Assembly: GCA_904501855.1 (NCBI GenBank)
Contig: CAJGCI010000128.1
Coordinates: 1-5,484 of the forward strand
Direction: 5' to 3'
From: Oscillospiraceae bacterium
GTDB taxonomy: Bacteria; Bacillota; Clostridia; Oscillospirales; Oscillospiraceae
DNA: 5,484 nt
Part shown: positions 1-5,119 of the stretch, piece by piece
How positions within the stretch are numbered: position 1 is the stretch's first letter
Layout of the letters: each line of letters begins with the position of its first letter
Notes under the pieces: model-generated
Seen by the model: only the letters and a program-made list of their open reading frames with translations
The model's database searches: none
What the model was told of the DNA's origin: nothing
Program-made: the position numbers and the translations under genes

Positions 1-190
1 CGAGGAGCAGGGCGTTCACAGCGTCTGGCTGCGGGGCTTTGACAGCCAACAGGTGGCGGAGACCTTCGGCCTGCCGGAAAACCATATCCCCGTGATGATG
101 TTTGCCATGGGGTATCCCTCGGACAAGTCGGAGCCAAGCCCCTGGCATTTCCAGAGAAAGCCGATGGACGAGACCTTCACGTTCCTCTGA
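1..190 (+). CDS. Nitroreductase-family protein, C-terminal fragment (5' end outside window)
   Basis: The open frame runs in from the left edge (first full codon at base 2) and ends at TGA 188-190, leaving 62 residues. The visible part contains LPENHIPVMMFAMGYPSD followed by a tail with H-F-Q-R-K-P and a short Phe-rich end. This matches the usual C-terminus of the FMN-dependent nitroreductase family, where a 'LPxxxxPvxxxxxGyP' strand is followed by an 'RkpleE' tail. Family members are cytoplasmic, usually dimeric, flavoproteins that use NAD(P)H to reduce nitro, quinone, enone or flavin substrates. The substrate here cannot be inferred, because the FMN-binding N-terminus is not in the window. 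The next gene, also a flavin/iron-sulfur protein, starts 25 bases downstream, so the two are probably co-transcribed. The family call is fairly secure; the function is unknown. Confidence 0.8.
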   Translation, partial: EEQGVHSVWLRGFDSQQVAETFGLPENHIPVMMFAMGYPSDKSEPSPWHFQRKPMDETFTFL

Positions 191-215
191 GAAAGAACGG
201 CAGAGGAGGAGCAAC

Positions 216-977
216 ATGACGATATGCTACTTTACCGCCACGGGAAACTGCCTGTATGTGGCCCGGCGGATCGGGGGAGATCTGCGCTCCATCCCGCAGC
301 TGATGCGGCAGGAGGAGATCGTGATCGAGGATGACGCCGTGGGCATCGTGGCACCCGTTTACGCCGTGGAGATGCCCATGATGGTGAAGTCCTTTCTGGA
401 AAAGGCGAAGATCACAACGGATTATTTCTTCTTCATCTATACGTACGGAATGGGATACGCGGAAGGCTTCACGCATGTGGCCGTGGCAGCGGAGAGGGCC
501 GGTCTGCCGCTCTGCTATATCAACGCGGTGCAGATGGTGGATAACTACATCCCGTATTTTGACATGCGGGAACAGATCGACACCCTTCCGGCAAAAGACG
601 TGGAAGGGCAGGTCGGGAAGATCGTGAAGGACATCCGGGAGCGGAAGATACTGAAGCCGCAGGTCACGGAGACGAATCTCAGGGAGATGGAGAAGTGGAC
701 CCGGAATCACGCGGCCAAGATCCTCAAAAAAGACACCGCCCTGGGATATACCGTCAATGAAAACTGTGTCCGGTGCGGTATCTGTGTCAGGGTCTGCCCG
801 GCCAACAATATCACCCTGACGGAAGATGGCGTGCGGTTCTCGGATCACTGCGAGGTCTGCTATGCCTGCCTGCACAACTGTCCGCAGCATGCGATCCACA
901 TGCCGGTGGAGGCGGGACAGACGCAGTTTCGGAACGAACACGTGTCGCTGCAGGACATCATCCGGGCAAATGAGTAG
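216..977 (+). CDS. EFR1-family flavodoxin/ferredoxin fusion protein
   Basis: This 253-residue protein has an N-terminal flavodoxin-like domain and a C-terminal 2x[4Fe-4S] ferredoxin domain. The FMN phosphate loop reads FTATGNC at residues 6-12, close to the flavodoxin FTGTGNS pattern. VDNYIP (108-113) resembles a segment typical of EFR1 proteins. Two cluster motifs follow: Cys184/187/190/194-Pro and Cys212/215/218/222-Pro. Such proteins are soluble electron carriers or small oxidoreductases of anaerobes that can pass electrons between FMN and ferredoxin-type clusters; partners are rarely known. The start at 216 is preferred to the upstream in-frame ATG at 102 because AGAGGAGGA (202-210) lies 5 bases before it, the flavodoxin fold begins at residue 2, and the longer form would overlap the nitroreductase. 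It sits between a nitroreductase and a hydroxyacid dehydrogenase (gaps 25 and 31 bases), suggesting an accessory redox role. No key cluster residue is missing. Confidence 0.9.
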   Translation: MTICYFTATGNCLYVARRIGGDLRSIPQLMRQEEIVIEDDAVGIVAPVYAVEMPMMVKSFLEKAKITTDYFFFIYTYGMGYAEGFTHVAVAAERAGLPLCYINAVQMVDNYIPYFDMREQIDTLPAKDVEGQVGKIVKDIRERKILKPQVTETNLREMEKWTRNHAAKILKKDTALGYTVNENCVRCGICVRVCPANNITLTEDGVRFSDHCEVCYACLHNCPQHAIHMPVEAGQTQFRNEHVSLQDIIRANE

Positions 978-1008
978 AGGCAACGGCTGTCAAGACTTGG
1001 AGGTTTTT

Positions 1009-1962
1009 ATGAATCAGAAAGTAGTAGTACTGAACGCCGGGAAGATGGACTTTGACGGCAAGCTGGATTTTTCGACCCTTTCTCCGGATGTGACCGTGTA
1101 TGCCGACAGCGAACCGGACCAGATCCTGGACCGGATCCGGGGAGCCTGTGTCGTGGTGACCAAGGAACTTCCGGTGCCGGCGGAGATGATCCGCCAGTTT
1201 CCGGACAGCGTGAAGCTGATCTGTGAAGCGGGTACGGGATACAACAATATCGCTCTGGACGCTGCGAGGGAAAAGGGGATCCGGGTGTGCAATGTGCCCG
1301 CGTACAGTTCCCACCGGGTGGCGCATACCGCAGTCATGCTGATGCTCAATCTCGCGTCCACGATGCAGACACAGATCAAAATGCTGGCCCGGGGAGACCG
1401 GTCGAACTTCACCGATCATCTGCAGGTGCCTCATGTGGAGCTCAACGGAAAGACGCTGGGCGTCATCGGTGCCGGGAATATCGGAAGGCAGGTCATCCGT
1501 ATCGCGCAGGCCATGGATATGAACGTTCTCTGCCATGCCAGAAGAGAGCACCGGAATGAGGAGAACCTGACGTTCGTATCCTTGGAACAGCTGCTCCGGG
1601 AGAGCGATTTCATTACGGTCCACTGTCCGCTGACGCCGCAGACGCGGCATCTCATCGATGAGAAGGCCCTTGCCATGATGAAACCCACGGCGTTTCTCAT
1701 CAACACGTCCCGGGGATCCATCGTGGACGAGGAAGCGCTCATCCGGGCACTGGAGAAGGGGCAGATCGCAGGTGCCGGACTGGATGTGCAGGAGACGGAA
1801 CCTCCCGCCGACGGCAATCCGCTGTATACCCTGGATAATGTGATCCTCACACCGCACATGGGATGGAAGGGCATGGAGACCCGCCAGCGCCTGGTCGGCG
1901 TCATTTCGGAAAACATCCGGGGATTCTTTGAGGGTCATCCGGTCAATATCGTTTCGGAATGA
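1009..1962 (+). CDS. D-isomer-specific 2-hydroxyacid dehydrogenase (glycerate dehydrogenase/hydroxypyruvate reductase-like)
   Basis: The 317-residue product has the normal length and domain order of NAD(P)-dependent D-2-hydroxyacid dehydrogenases. The substrate-domain loop AGTGYNNI is at 74-81. The Rossmann motif GAGNIG is at 154-159. INTSRGSIVDE supplies catalytic Arg235, ETEPP supplies Glu264, and TPHMGW supplies the acid/base His283. The Arg-to-Glu spacing of 29 equals that of E. coli phosphoglycerate dehydrogenase (Arg240/Glu269). There is no C-terminal ACT domain, so this is not a regulated long-form SerA. The Trp two residues after the His-Met-Gly segment (H-x-x-W) is common in the glycerate dehydrogenase/hydroxypyruvate reductase group, but arylpyruvate or other 2-oxoacid reductases are also possible. 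SD GGAGG (999-1003) lies 5 bases before ATG 1009, which decides against the earlier in-frame ATG at 826 inside the EFR1 gene. It is probably the last gene of the nitroreductase-EFR1 operon. The family is sure; the substrate is not. Confidence 0.93.
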   Translation: MNQKVVVLNAGKMDFDGKLDFSTLSPDVTVYADSEPDQILDRIRGACVVVTKELPVPAEMIRQFPDSVKLICEAGTGYNNIALDAAREKGIRVCNVPAYSSHRVAHTAVMLMLNLASTMQTQIKMLARGDRSNFTDHLQVPHVELNGKTLGVIGAGNIGRQVIRIAQAMDMNVLCHARREHRNEENLTFVSLEQLLRESDFITVHCPLTPQTRHLIDEKALAMMKPTAFLINTSRGSIVDEEALIRALEKGQIAGAGLDVQETEPPADGNPLYTLDNVILTPHMGWKGMETRQRLVGVISENIRGFFEGHPVNIVSE

Positions 1963-1991
1963 GCGCGTTTTTTTCCACAAATATCAGACAG

Positions 1992-2021
1992 ACACCGCAG
2001 ATCGGATCCGGCCTGCGGTGT
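1992..2021 (+). terminator. Inverted repeat after the hydroxyacid dehydrogenase; possible weak terminator
   Basis: ACACCGCAG (1992-2000) and CTGCGGTGT (2013-2021) form a perfect 9-bp stem with a 12-base loop containing the palindrome GGATCC. Only TTT follows before GC-rich sequence, so it lacks a good U-tract. It starts 29 bases after the stop codon, where an operon end would be expected. Termination, transcript 3' protection, or no role are all possible. Confidence 0.4.
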
Positions 2022-2040
2022 TTCCGGTATGCCGGCGAAT

Positions 2041-2112
2041 AAATATTAACTACTCTGAATAAGATTAAACTATCTTAAGAATCAACACTTAAAAACGAGA
2101 TTCCGCTATGAT
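2041..2112 (+). promoter_or_regulatory. AT-rich upstream region of the acetyltransferase gene, with repeats and a possible promoter
   Basis: This is a sharply AT-rich stretch between two GC-rich genes. ATTAACTACTCT (2045-2056) and ATTAAACTATCTT (2064-2076) are imperfect direct repeats about 19 bases apart. TAAGAT (2060-2065) and ATCTTA (2072-2077) form an inverted repeat with a 6-base spacer. A -10-like TATGAT lies at 2107-2112; the best upstream -35 match is TCAACA (2082-2087) with a long 19-base spacer, so the promoter assignment is weak. The composition and repeats fit a promoter with regulator or UP-element sequence, but the regulator is unknown. Confidence 0.4.
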
Positions 2113-2145
2113 ATGAACCACAAAAAGAATCGAAGAGGTGGTTAG

Positions 2146-2784
2146 GTGAAGGACTGGAATCTCGATCTCCGGGAAAGACCCGGTTTTGTAGAGTTTGATA
2201 TGGAAGATCTGGAGAAAGTGTGTCAGTGCAATGTGGATGCCTATCAGGACTATCCGCTGTATCCCGCGATCTTCGGGTCTCTGGCAGGCCCGGATATCAT
2301 CTATAAGAACTGGTACGCCTCCGTTCGTGCCGTCGACGGAAACGCGCTGATGGTGGTGGACAGCAGAGATGTCAACGGATTTGCCATCTTCGTGCCGCCC
2401 GGATACAAGGGCATGCCCACCTTCGGATACCTGAGGGCCGGGGGACTGACCATGCCTCCTTCCACCTATCTTCCGCAGATGCGCTATGAGGCGTACTGTA
2501 TGAAACTGAAGAAAAAATATACGGACCATCAGAGCTGGTACATGCTGGATCTGGTGGTGAGGCGGGACCGGCAGCGTCAGGGCATCGCCCGGGGACTGAT
2601 GGAACCGGTGATGGAAGCGCTGGACCGGACCGGTCAGGACATCTATCTGGAGACGCACCATCCGGACAACGTGCCGATCTACCAGAAGTTCGGCTTCGAA
2701 GTCGCGGAAGTGGGAAAAGTCCCGGGAAGCAATCTGGATCATTACGGGATGCTCCGCCGCGCTTGCAACAGGGCAACCGTATAA
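2146..2784 (+). CDS. GNAT-family N-acetyltransferase
   Basis: The 212-residue protein has a GNAT fold in its C-terminal half. Motif A is the beta strand WYMLDLVV (131-138) followed by RQRQGIARGL (142-151), whose Q/R-x-x-G-x-A pyrophosphate loop binds acetyl-CoA. Motif B follows as IYLETHH (166-172), then NVPIYQKFGF (175-184), the usual 'N..a...Y.k.GF' acetyl-CoA-side helix and strand. The N-terminal 125 residues, rich in Tyr and Pro, do not point to a known acceptor substrate. The start is GTG at 2146, with SD AGAGGTGG (2134-2141) 4 bases upstream; no better ATG lies near the beginning. It stands alone, with 183 bases before it and a separate small unit after it, so it looks monocistronic. 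It could acetylate a small molecule such as a polyamine, aminoglycoside or amino acid, or a protein. The family is sure, the substrate unknown. Confidence 0.9.
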   Translation: MKDWNLDLRERPGFVEFDMEDLEKVCQCNVDAYQDYPLYPAIFGSLAGPDIIYKNWYASVRAVDGNALMVVDSRDVNGFAIFVPPGYKGMPTFGYLRAGGLTMPPSTYLPQMRYEAYCMKLKKKYTDHQSWYMLDLVVRRDRQRQGIARGLMEPVMEALDRTGQDIYLETHHPDNVPIYQKFGFEVAEVGKVPGSNLDHYGMLRRACNRATV

Positions 2785-2810
2785 AGACATGATAAGAGGT
2801 AAATTACAGT

Positions 2811-2836
2811 TTCTTGAGAATTGTTTTCTCCCAGAA
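2811..2836 (+). repeat. Interrupted inverted repeat just after the acetyltransferase gene
   Basis: TTCT-T-GAGAA (2811-2820) and TTCTC-CC-AGAA (2826-2836) pair as 5+4 bp with a small internal bulge and a 5-base loop (TTGTT). It lies 27 bases after the stop. There is no U-tract behind it, so intrinsic termination is doubtful; it could be an operator or a 3' stabilising hairpin. Confidence 0.3.
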
Positions 2837-2841
2837 TGAAA

Positions 2842-2870
2842 GATACACTGAAAAGCCGCGTCTATATAGT
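2842..2870 (+). promoter_or_regulatory. Possible promoter of the 22-codon small ORF
   Basis: A -10-like TATAGT (2865-2870, 5 of 6 to consensus) lies 17 bases after a weak -35-like GATACA (2842-2847, 3 of 6). Transcription from near 2877 would give a leader of about 20 bases and, with the terminator ending near 3007, a transcript of roughly 130 bases. The -35 is poor, so read-through from the acetyltransferase gene is an alternative. Confidence 0.35.
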
Positions 2871-2896
2871 CAAATACGAGAGAAAGGAGCAACATC

Positions 2897-2965
2897 ATGA
2901 CCAGCCTGATTTTTGATATTTTGATCAAATGGCCCATCGGCCTTGCACTTGCTCTGATCTTCTGA
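2897..2965 (+). CDS. Possible 22-residue hydrophobic small membrane peptide
   Basis: ATG 2897 opens a 22-codon frame ending at TGA 2963-2965. It is preceded by a strong SD, AAAGGAG (2883-2889), at a good 7-base spacing. The product is almost wholly hydrophobic (residues 4-10 LIFDILI, 12-22 WPIGLALALIF), with only Asp7 and Lys11 charged, so it could form one short membrane-spanning helix. A strong intrinsic terminator starts 18 bases after the stop, making a compact unit. I do not recognise the peptide. Possibilities are a small membrane protein attached to another complex, a type I toxin-like peptide, or a chance frame behind a good SD. A leader-peptide attenuator is unlikely because no gene follows closely in the same unit. 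Evidence comes from the SD, hydrophobicity and context only. Confidence 0.5.
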   Translation: MTSLIFDILIKWPIGLALALIF

Positions 2966-2983
2966 TCCAGATGCATCAAAAAA

Positions 2984-3007
2984 CCCGCCGGAAGGCGGGC
3001 TTTTTTT
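2984..3007 (+). terminator. Strong Rho-independent terminator
   Basis: CCCGCC (2984-2989), a GGAA tetraloop and GGCGGG (2994-2999) form a perfect 6-bp GC stem. A 7-base T-tract (3001-3007) follows, and six A residues (2978-2983) precede it. This ends the small-ORF transcript, and probably any read-through from the acetyltransferase gene. Confidence 0.92.
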
Positions 3008-3143
3008 ATGGATGGCCGGGTCCAGCAACATCCGGCATCTTTGCGTCTTAAAGTATGATGCTTTAGGATTACGGGATCTTTTTTGTCAAGCAGATTGATT
3101 TTTCGTCCAAGACACGGTTTCGGTTCCGCGCTGCGCAGGCCTG
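3008..3143. other. Gap between terminator and regulator promoter; no gene recognised
   Basis: No frame with an SD or recognisable protein was seen on either strand here. The only structure noted is a short inverted repeat, TAAAG (3049-3053) and CTTTA (3061-3065), too small to interpret. Confidence 0.5.
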
Positions 3144-3172
3144 TTTACATTTTAAAACAAATGTTTTATTAT
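3144..3172 (+). promoter_or_regulatory. Sigma-A-type promoter of the IclR regulator gene
   Basis: TTTACA (3144-3149) and TATTAT (3167-3172) each match the -35 and -10 consensus at 5 of 6 positions, with the ideal 17-base spacer. Transcription should begin near 3179. This leaves too little leader to translate from ATG 3187 with an SD, and supports the start at 3211. Confidence 0.75.
3153..3168. promoter_or_regulatory. Candidate operator (palindrome) in the IclR gene promoter
   Basis: TAAAACAAATGTTTTA is a palindrome with 6-bp arms and a 4-base centre, filling the promoter spacer and the first two bases of the -10. A repressor bound here would block RNA polymerase. IclR-family regulators commonly bind short palindromes and repress their own gene. 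A closely similar element overlaps the promoter of the 2-oxoacid oxidoreductase operon (4250-4265), matching at 13 of 16 bases. The binding protein is inferred, not shown. Confidence 0.5.
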
Positions 3173-3210
3173 GGTGACATACCAAAATGAATGACAACGG
3201 GAGAACCGCA

Positions 3211-3990
3211 ATGGATAACAGAACAGAATCCAATAACAGCAACGAAAGATATATCCTCAGTTCCGTTGACAGCGCACTGAAAGTGCTGAACCTCTTTTTG
3301 AAGTATGAGGAGATGACCACCACCGAGATTGCCAGAGAGACCGGCATGAGCCGCTCCACGGCTTTCCGTTTTATCGTGACTCTGGAAAACCGGGGGTATC
3401 TCTACCGCGCGGAAAACGGAAAATACCGGCTGGGAATCAACGTATTCTCTCTGGGACAGCTGGCCTACAGCCGTAACGAGCTGGTGCACGTGATCCATCC
3501 GTATCTCGTGCGCATGGCGGAGGAGACCGGGGAGACCGCCCATGTGGCCATCATCCAGTCCGAGACCGATACCGTATTCATCGACCGTTCCCTCGGGACG
3601 CAGAGCCTGAAGATGTCGACGCCGCTGGGATACCGGATGAAAGCGCACAATACCGCCACCGGCAAGGCCATTCTGGCCTTTCAGGACGAGAAATACATCA
3701 ACCAGTATCTGCGGGTCGCGACGTTTGAAAAGACGACGGAGCACTCCATCGAAAACGCCGCGCAGCTGCTGAAGATTCTGGATGATGTGCGGCGGGACGG
3801 CTATGCCTCCGACAGTGAGGAGGCCGAAGAGGGGCTGACCTGCTTTGCGCGCCCGCTGATCAACAGCAGCGGACGGGCCTATGCCGCCATCAGTGTCTCC
3901 GGACCTACCACCAGGATGCTCCACAAGAAAGAGGAGATCCTCGGCAAACTGGATCAGATCATCGGCGAGATCAACAGCAGCCTTCCCTGA
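3211..3990 (+). CDS. IclR-family transcriptional regulator
   Basis: The 259-residue protein has the full IclR layout. A winged helix-turn-helix spans about residues 16-77, with the recognition region TTTEIARETGMSRSTAFRFI at 36-55. A C-terminal effector-binding domain covers about 85-255, with the family signatures HNTATGKAILAF (146-157), GYASDSEEAEEG (197-208) and AAISVSGP (225-232). Members are dimers or tetramers that bind palindromic operators and respond to small organic acids or aromatic compounds. The start at 3211 is chosen because GGGAG (3199-3203) lies 7 bases upstream; the alternative in-frame ATG 3187 has no SD and falls about 8 bases from the predicted transcript start. It is transcribed alone, towards the oxidoreductase operon, whose first gene starts 314 bases after its stop. 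Similar palindromes at both promoters suggest it controls itself and that operon. Whether it represses or activates, and the ligand, are unknown. Confidence 0.93.
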   Translation: MDNRTESNNSNERYILSSVDSALKVLNLFLKYEEMTTTEIARETGMSRSTAFRFIVTLENRGYLYRAENGKYRLGINVFSLGQLAYSRNELVHVIHPYLVRMAEETGETAHVAIIQSETDTVFIDRSLGTQSLKMSTPLGYRMKAHNTATGKAILAFQDEKYINQYLRVATFEKTTEHSIENAAQLLKILDDVRRDGYASDSEEAEEGLTCFARPLINSSGRAYAAISVSGPTTRMLHKKEEILGKLDQIIGEINSSLP

Positions 3991-4012
3991 AGGAACGCGC
4001 CGGAAAACGAAC

Positions 4013-4053
4013 GAAACGGGAGCGATCAAAACGATCGTTCCCGTTTCATTTTT
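4013..4053 (+). terminator. Rho-independent terminator of the IclR gene
   Basis: GAAACGGGAGCGATC (4013-4027) pairs with GATCGTTCCCGTTTC (4033-4047) over 15 bp, including one G-U pair, around a 5-base AAAAC loop. A T-tract (4049-4053) follows. It begins 22 bases after the stop codon, so transcription of the regulator should end before the next operon. Confidence 0.88.
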
Positions 4054-4157
4054 CCGGCTCTGCCGCCGGGGCCGGAGGGGTCTGTGCAGAACCGGACCGC
4101 AAAACCTGGAAAAAACAGCCAAAAATGAAGCATCCCCGCCGGAATGTTTTACTATGC

Positions 4158-4188
4158 AAAACGTCGTTTGTGTCAAACGACGTTTTTT
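4158..4188. repeat. 29-base perfect palindrome with T-tract: second terminator or operator cluster
   Basis: AAAACGTCGTTTG (4158-4170), loop TGT, and CAAACGACGTTTT (4174-4186) are perfect 13-bp arms, and the T-run extends to 4188. As RNA it would fold into a hairpin ending in U residues, like an intrinsic terminator. As DNA it holds two AAAC-N3-GTTT units (4158-4169 and 4175-4186), resembling the TAAAAC-N4-GTTTYA palindromes at the two nearby promoters. The regulator gene already has a strong terminator, so this is either a back-up insulating the operon or a protein-binding site about 33 bases upstream of the likely -35. Confidence 0.7.
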
Positions 4189-4220
4189 GTTGGACATATT
4201 GAAATGGCAAGCAGAATAAC

Positions 4221-4250
4221 TTAATATCGAAGCAGAGAAGTTACTATAGT
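4221..4250 (+). promoter_or_regulatory. Probable promoter of the 2-oxoacid oxidoreductase operon
   Basis: TTAATA (4221-4226, 4 of 6) and TATAGT (4245-4250, 5 of 6) are 18 bases apart, giving a start near 4257 and a leader of about 48 bases. The -10 lies inside a perfect 12-bp palindrome, TTACTATAGTAA (4241-4252). The weak -35 would suit an activated promoter, but the sequence cannot distinguish activation from repression. Confidence 0.5.
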
Positions 4251-4265
4251 AAAACACACGTTTCA
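4250..4265. promoter_or_regulatory. Candidate IclR-type operator at the oxidoreductase promoter
   Basis: TAAAACACACGTTTCA has the same TAAAAC-N4-GTTTYA form as the palindrome in the IclR promoter (3153-3168), identical at 13 of 16 positions. It starts at the last base of the -10 and covers the expected transcription start, a classic repression position. The link to the neighbouring IclR protein is an inference from adjacency and the shared element. Confidence 0.5.
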
Positions 4266-4304
4266 AAATCAAAAACAAAAGAAAGTGTTGAAGAGGTGAA
4301 CGAA

Positions 4305-4844
4305 ATGATTGAAATCAGACTGCACGGCAGAGGCGGACAGGGACTGGTCAAAGCCAGCCACATGGCCGTGGCCTCCGTGGTGGAAAGCGGGGATTATGCA
4401 CATTTTATTCCTTCCTTCGGTGTGGAACGGAAAGGATCCCCGGTCTTCGGGTATCTGCGTGTTTCCAAGGAGCCCATCCGGAGAAAGACCCAGATCTATC
4501 ATCCGGACATCCTGGTGATCCTGGACGATACGCTGATCCACCTGCCGGAGACCTACGACGGGCTGAAGGAAGGCGGTATCGTGGTGATCAACTCCACCAA
4601 AAAGCCGGAGGAGCTGAATCTTCCGGAAGGCACCGGCATGGTGGCCGTGGTGGACGCCACCCGGATCTGCCTGGAGTCCTTCGGGCGCTTCATCCCCAAC
4701 ACCGCCATGCTGGGCGCACTGTGCAAAGTGACCGATTACTTTGACAAGGAAATGCTGTTCCGCCACATCGTGGAGATGTTCGGCGAGGCCAACCTCAAGG
4801 CGGCCCAGGAATCCTACGATTCCGTCGTCTGCTATGAGCTTTAA
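4305..4844 (+). CDS. porC: 2-oxoacid:ferredoxin oxidoreductase, gamma subunit (pyruvate oxidoreductase-like)
   Basis: The 179-residue product has the usual length of a stand-alone gamma subunit. It opens with the signature HGRGGQG (7-13), followed by FGVERKGSPV (38-47), QIYHPD (63-68), LDDTLI (73-78) and PNTAMLGA (131-138). This pattern is like the PorC/PorG subunit of four-subunit pyruvate:ferredoxin oxidoreductases, which convert a 2-oxoacid plus CoA to acyl-CoA, CO2 and reduced ferredoxin in the cytoplasm. Gamma helps bind CoA and holds the complex together; it carries no cluster. ATG 4305 is preferred to GTG 4296 because AGAGGTG (4292-4298) then serves as SD at 6 bases, and the conserved N-terminal strand begins at once. 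The delta gene follows after 13 bases. The gamma-delta-alpha order is that of the archaeal/Thermotoga-type enzyme. Branched-chain or aromatic 2-oxoacids remain possible substrates, so the symbol is provisional. Confidence 0.9.
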   Translation: MIEIRLHGRGGQGLVKASHMAVASVVESGDYAHFIPSFGVERKGSPVFGYLRVSKEPIRRKTQIYHPDILVILDDTLIHLPETYDGLKEGGIVVINSTKKPEELNLPEGTGMVAVVDATRICLESFGRFIPNTAMLGALCKVTDYFDKEMLFRHIVEMFGEANLKAAQESYDSVVCYEL

Positions 4845-4857
4845 GGGAGGAAGAGAA

Positions 4858-5118
4858 ATGACCGAGAAAAGATACATCACTCCGCTGGGCGCAGACGGGA
4901 TCTACTGCCTGGATACCGCATCCTGGCGTTCCGTCCGTCCGGTAATGGATAAGACCAAATGCATCAACTGCGGCATCTGCCTGACCATCTGTCCGGTAGG
5001 TTCCGTATACGGAGAAGGCGATCAGTACCTGATCTCCTACGATTACTGCAAGGGCTGCGGCGTCTGCGCCGTGGAATGCCCGAAGAAAGCCATCGATATG
5101 GTTCCGGAGGTGAAGTGA
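4858..5118 (+). CDS. porD: 2-oxoacid:ferredoxin oxidoreductase, delta (2x[4Fe-4S] ferredoxin) subunit
   Basis: The 86-residue protein carries two complete four-cysteine cluster motifs: Cys35/38/41/45-Pro and Cys64/67/70/74-Pro. The region before the clusters (W23-R-S-V-R-P28) and the YDYCKGCGVC segment (61-70) match PorD/VorD subunits. Its role is to carry electrons from the thiamine diphosphate site to external ferredoxin. The start at 4858 has SD GGGAGG (4845-4850) 7 bases upstream; an earlier in-frame ATG at 4741 lies inside the gamma gene and is rejected. The gene starts 13 bases after gamma, and only 1 base separates its stop from the alpha start, so translation is probably coupled. An EFR1 gene elsewhere in the window also has two such clusters, but it has a flavodoxin domain and belongs to another operon. 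Confidence 0.93.
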   Translation: MTEKRYITPLGADGIYCLDTASWRSVRPVMDKTKCINCGICLTICPVGSVYGEGDQYLISYDYCKGCGVCAVECPKKAIDMVPEVK

Positions 5119-5119
5119 G

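Noticed and set aside
102..215. Longer N-terminus for the EFR1 protein, starting at ATG 102
   Set aside because: It would lie in another frame inside the nitroreductase end, encodes an Arg/Ser-rich non-conserved stretch, and bypasses the strong SD at 202-210.
177..983. 268-codon open frame on the minus strand opposite the EFR1 gene
   Set aside because: The + strand frame has flavodoxin and two ferredoxin motifs with an SD. The minus frame is His/Arg-rich with no recognisable domain, as expected of an antisense shadow in GC-rich coding DNA.
826..1008. Longer N-terminus for the hydroxyacid dehydrogenase, starting at ATG 826
   Set aside because: It would overlap the ferredoxin domain of the EFR1 gene. 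The family fold starts at residue 3 from ATG 1009, which has its own SD.
958..1980. 340-codon open frame on the minus strand opposite the hydroxyacid dehydrogenase
   Set aside because: It is antisense to a gene with complete catalytic motifs and has a composition typical of a shadow frame.
2089..2979. 296-codon minus-strand open frame over the GNAT gene and small-ORF unit
   Set aside because: Antisense to a GNAT protein with clear motifs A and B; no coherent domain of its own.
3187..3210. ATG 3187 as the start of the IclR gene
   Set aside because: No SD precedes it and it lies only about 8 bases from the predicted transcription start; ATG 3211 has GGGAG at 7 bases.
3169..4278. 369-codon minus-strand open frame spanning the IclR gene and the following gap
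   Set aside because: Opposite a complete IclR protein, it crosses two strong hairpins and shows no known domain. Its length reflects codon bias on the other strand.
4257..4304. Riboswitch or T-box in the leader of the oxidoreductase operon
   Set aside because: The predicted leader is only about 48 bases and A-rich, with no room or conserved elements for either.
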